This document shows positions 4,883 to 5,899 of a stretch of DNA of 5,899 nucleotides, in pieces. Origin of the DNA: an uncultured Pseudomonadota bacterium (GTDB lineage Bacteria; Pseudomonadota; Gammaproteobacteria; Burkholderiales; SG8-39); assembly GCA_903864555.1 (NCBI GenBank), contig CAIPGJ010000029.1, positions 1-5,899 on the forward strand. The letters run 5' to 3'. The translations under genes were made by a program, and so were the position numbers. Under the pieces are notes generated by a model, which worked only from the letters and a program-made list of their open reading frames with translations, was not told the DNA's origin and did no database searches. Numbering within the stretch: position 1 is the stretch's first letter; each line of letters starts with the position of its first letter.

Positions 4883-5899
4883 ATGTCCACGTCCAAGCTG
4901 CCGCCGGTTGCCATCGAGTCCAAGCTCCAGCCCCTGTCGCTGAACAAGATTGCCGAAGCCCTGAAGGCTGCGCAACTGGCGAAGCTTTCGCCGCTGGCAC
5001 AGAAGGAATTGAAGAACGCAGCGTGGATCCGTATCGGCCGCCCGGAAGCTGGCGTGGAAGGCGAAGAACAATCGCAGGTTGCCGACAACGAGGCCGCGCT
5101 TGAGCAGGTCGGCGATGTCACCGGCTCAACCGAAGCGGCAGCCCGATCCGAACATATCGAAGTGGCGCCGGCCGGCCCCGGCGCCGGGCCGCTGATGCTG
5201 GCCCAGGCCGAAGCAGCCGCTGGCGCAGGCGCCGGCAGCACCGGTGCAGCAGCAGGTTCCGCCGCGGGCGCGGGCGCAGGTGCAGCCGCAGGCACCGGCG
5301 CTGGTGCGGCCGCGGTGACCGGGGCAGCAGCCATCGGGTCCACCGGTCTTCTCGCAGCCGTGGCTGCGGTGGGCTTGGCAGCAGCAGCCGGTGGCTCGGG
5401 CGGCGGTTCCTCCTCGGGGACGACCACCTCCACACCAGCGGCCGCAGCCACCACCGGCACCGTAATCGACGGTTACCTCAAGGGCGCCAGGGTTTTCATC
5501 GACAAGAACGGCAACGGCAAGCTCGACAGCGATGAAGTCAGCACCATCACCGATGACAAAGGCAACTTCTCGCTGCCCGGCGGCAACACCGGCCGGATCA
5601 TCGCATTCGGCGGCACGGACATCTCCACCGGACTGCCCTTCAAGGGACTGCTGAAGGCACCGGAGGGCTCCAAGGTCATCACACCACTCACAACCCTCGT
5701 CAACGACATGATCGCCAAGCAGGGCTCGGTGGCCAAGGCCGAAGAGGCGGTGCTGAAGTCCCTCGGCCTGGGATCGCTGGATGCCAGCATCGACCTGCTC
5801 AACTTCGACCCGGTCTCTGCCGCCGGAGGCAGCAATGCGGCACTGAAGTCAGCCGGCCTGCAACTGCAGAAAGCCGGCGTGCTGGTGGCCAACATGGTC
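4883..5899 (+). CDS. N-terminal part of a large secreted/surface protein (putative type I-secreted adhesin), runs off window
   Basis: 339 codons are open to the edge with no stop; the C-terminus lies outside. In-frame TGA at 4871 limits the start: ATG 4883 is preferred, GTG 4874 is possible. The ribosome site is weak (GAGTGAG at 4872-4878). Residues 1-100 are hydrophilic and partly helical (about 20-45), with no Sec signal peptide. Residues 109-175 are an Ala/Gly-rich tract with a hydrophobic stretch, GLLAAVAAVGLAAAAGG at 155-171, followed by a Gly/Ser/Thr linker to 192. From 194 comes VIDGYLKGARVFID, then D-K-N-G-N-G-K-L-D-S-D-E at 207-218, a canonical 12-residue EF-hand-type calcium loop, then a TDDKGNFSL turn, GGTDISTGLPFKGLLKAP (243-260) and VITPLTTLVNDMI (265-277). 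I recall this module from the start of giant repeat-rich proteins of Gram-negatives that are exported by type I systems. Export route and adhesin role are inferred; length and C-terminal signal cannot be seen. It may have no functional link to the transport genes upstream. Confidence 0.8.
   Translation, partial: MSTSKLPPVAIESKLQPLSLNKIAEALKAAQLAKLSPLAQKELKNAAWIRIGRPEAGVEGEEQSQVADNEAALEQVGDVTGSTEAAARSEHIEVAPAGPGAGPLMLAQAEAAAGAGAGSTGAAAGSAAGAGAGAAAGTGAGAAAVTGAAAIGSTGLLAAVAAVGLAAAAGGSGGGSSSGTTTSTPAAAATTGTVIDGYLKGARVFIDKNGNGKLDSDEVSTITDDKGNFSLPGGNTGRIIAFGGTDISTGLPFKGLLKAPEGSKVITPLTTLVNDMIAKQGSVAKAEEAVLKSLGLGSLDASIDLLNFDPVSAAGGSNAALKSAGLQLQKAGVLVANMV

Noticed and set aside
4720..5460. 246-codon minus-strand Ala/Pro-rich frame
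   Set aside because: Antisense shadow of the Ala/Gly-rich linker of the surface-protein gene, whose plus-strand frame is open and carries recognisable modules.

Overview
The window looks like a chromosomal accessory region of a GC-rich betaproteobacterium, most likely in the Burkholderiales. The main reason is two separate genes for Bug-family (TctC-like) periplasmic binding proteins, a family greatly expanded in Bordetella, Achromobacter, Cupriavidus and relatives. The coding regions are GC-rich with mostly G/C third positions. I cannot name the genus from the sequence.

Layout: positions 1-86 hold two tandem copies of a dispersed repeat. A Bug protein gene is on the minus strand (98-1099). 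A 372-base divergent control region follows (1100-1471). On the plus strand come a second, clearly diverged Bug protein gene (1472-2485), a 12-helix major facilitator transporter (2542-3693) and a small SnoaL/NTF2-like protein (3770-4156). The region 4157-4882 has no convincing gene. It holds two head-to-head copies of a composite intergenic repeat (about 4206-4317 and 4414-4538), followed by a leader region with small palindromes. At 4883 a large plus-strand gene begins and runs off the right edge. Its first 339 codons encode an N-terminus with no Sec signal, a long Ala/Gly-rich linker, and a module with an EF-hand-like calcium loop, as found at the start of giant secreted or surface proteins.

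How the genes may work together: the second Bug gene and the MFS gene are 56 bases apart and probably co-transcribed. The SnoaL-like gene follows after an AT-rich 76-base gap that may carry its own promoter. Neither Bug gene has tctA/tctB membrane partners in the window, so both look like orphan Bug proteins. Uptake or export of a small organic acid together with the MFS protein is a reasonable but unproven inference.

The most unusual feature is the repeat family. A 30-base sequence at 57-86 reappears inverted at 4206-4235 with one mismatch, just past the 3' end of the outermost gene on each side. Relative to those genes it reads in the same direction. The fuller copies near 4.2-4.5 kb share fixed blocks but swap the sequence of one hairpin while keeping the ability to pair. 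No transposase, integrase, tRNA, rRNA or CRISPR array was seen.
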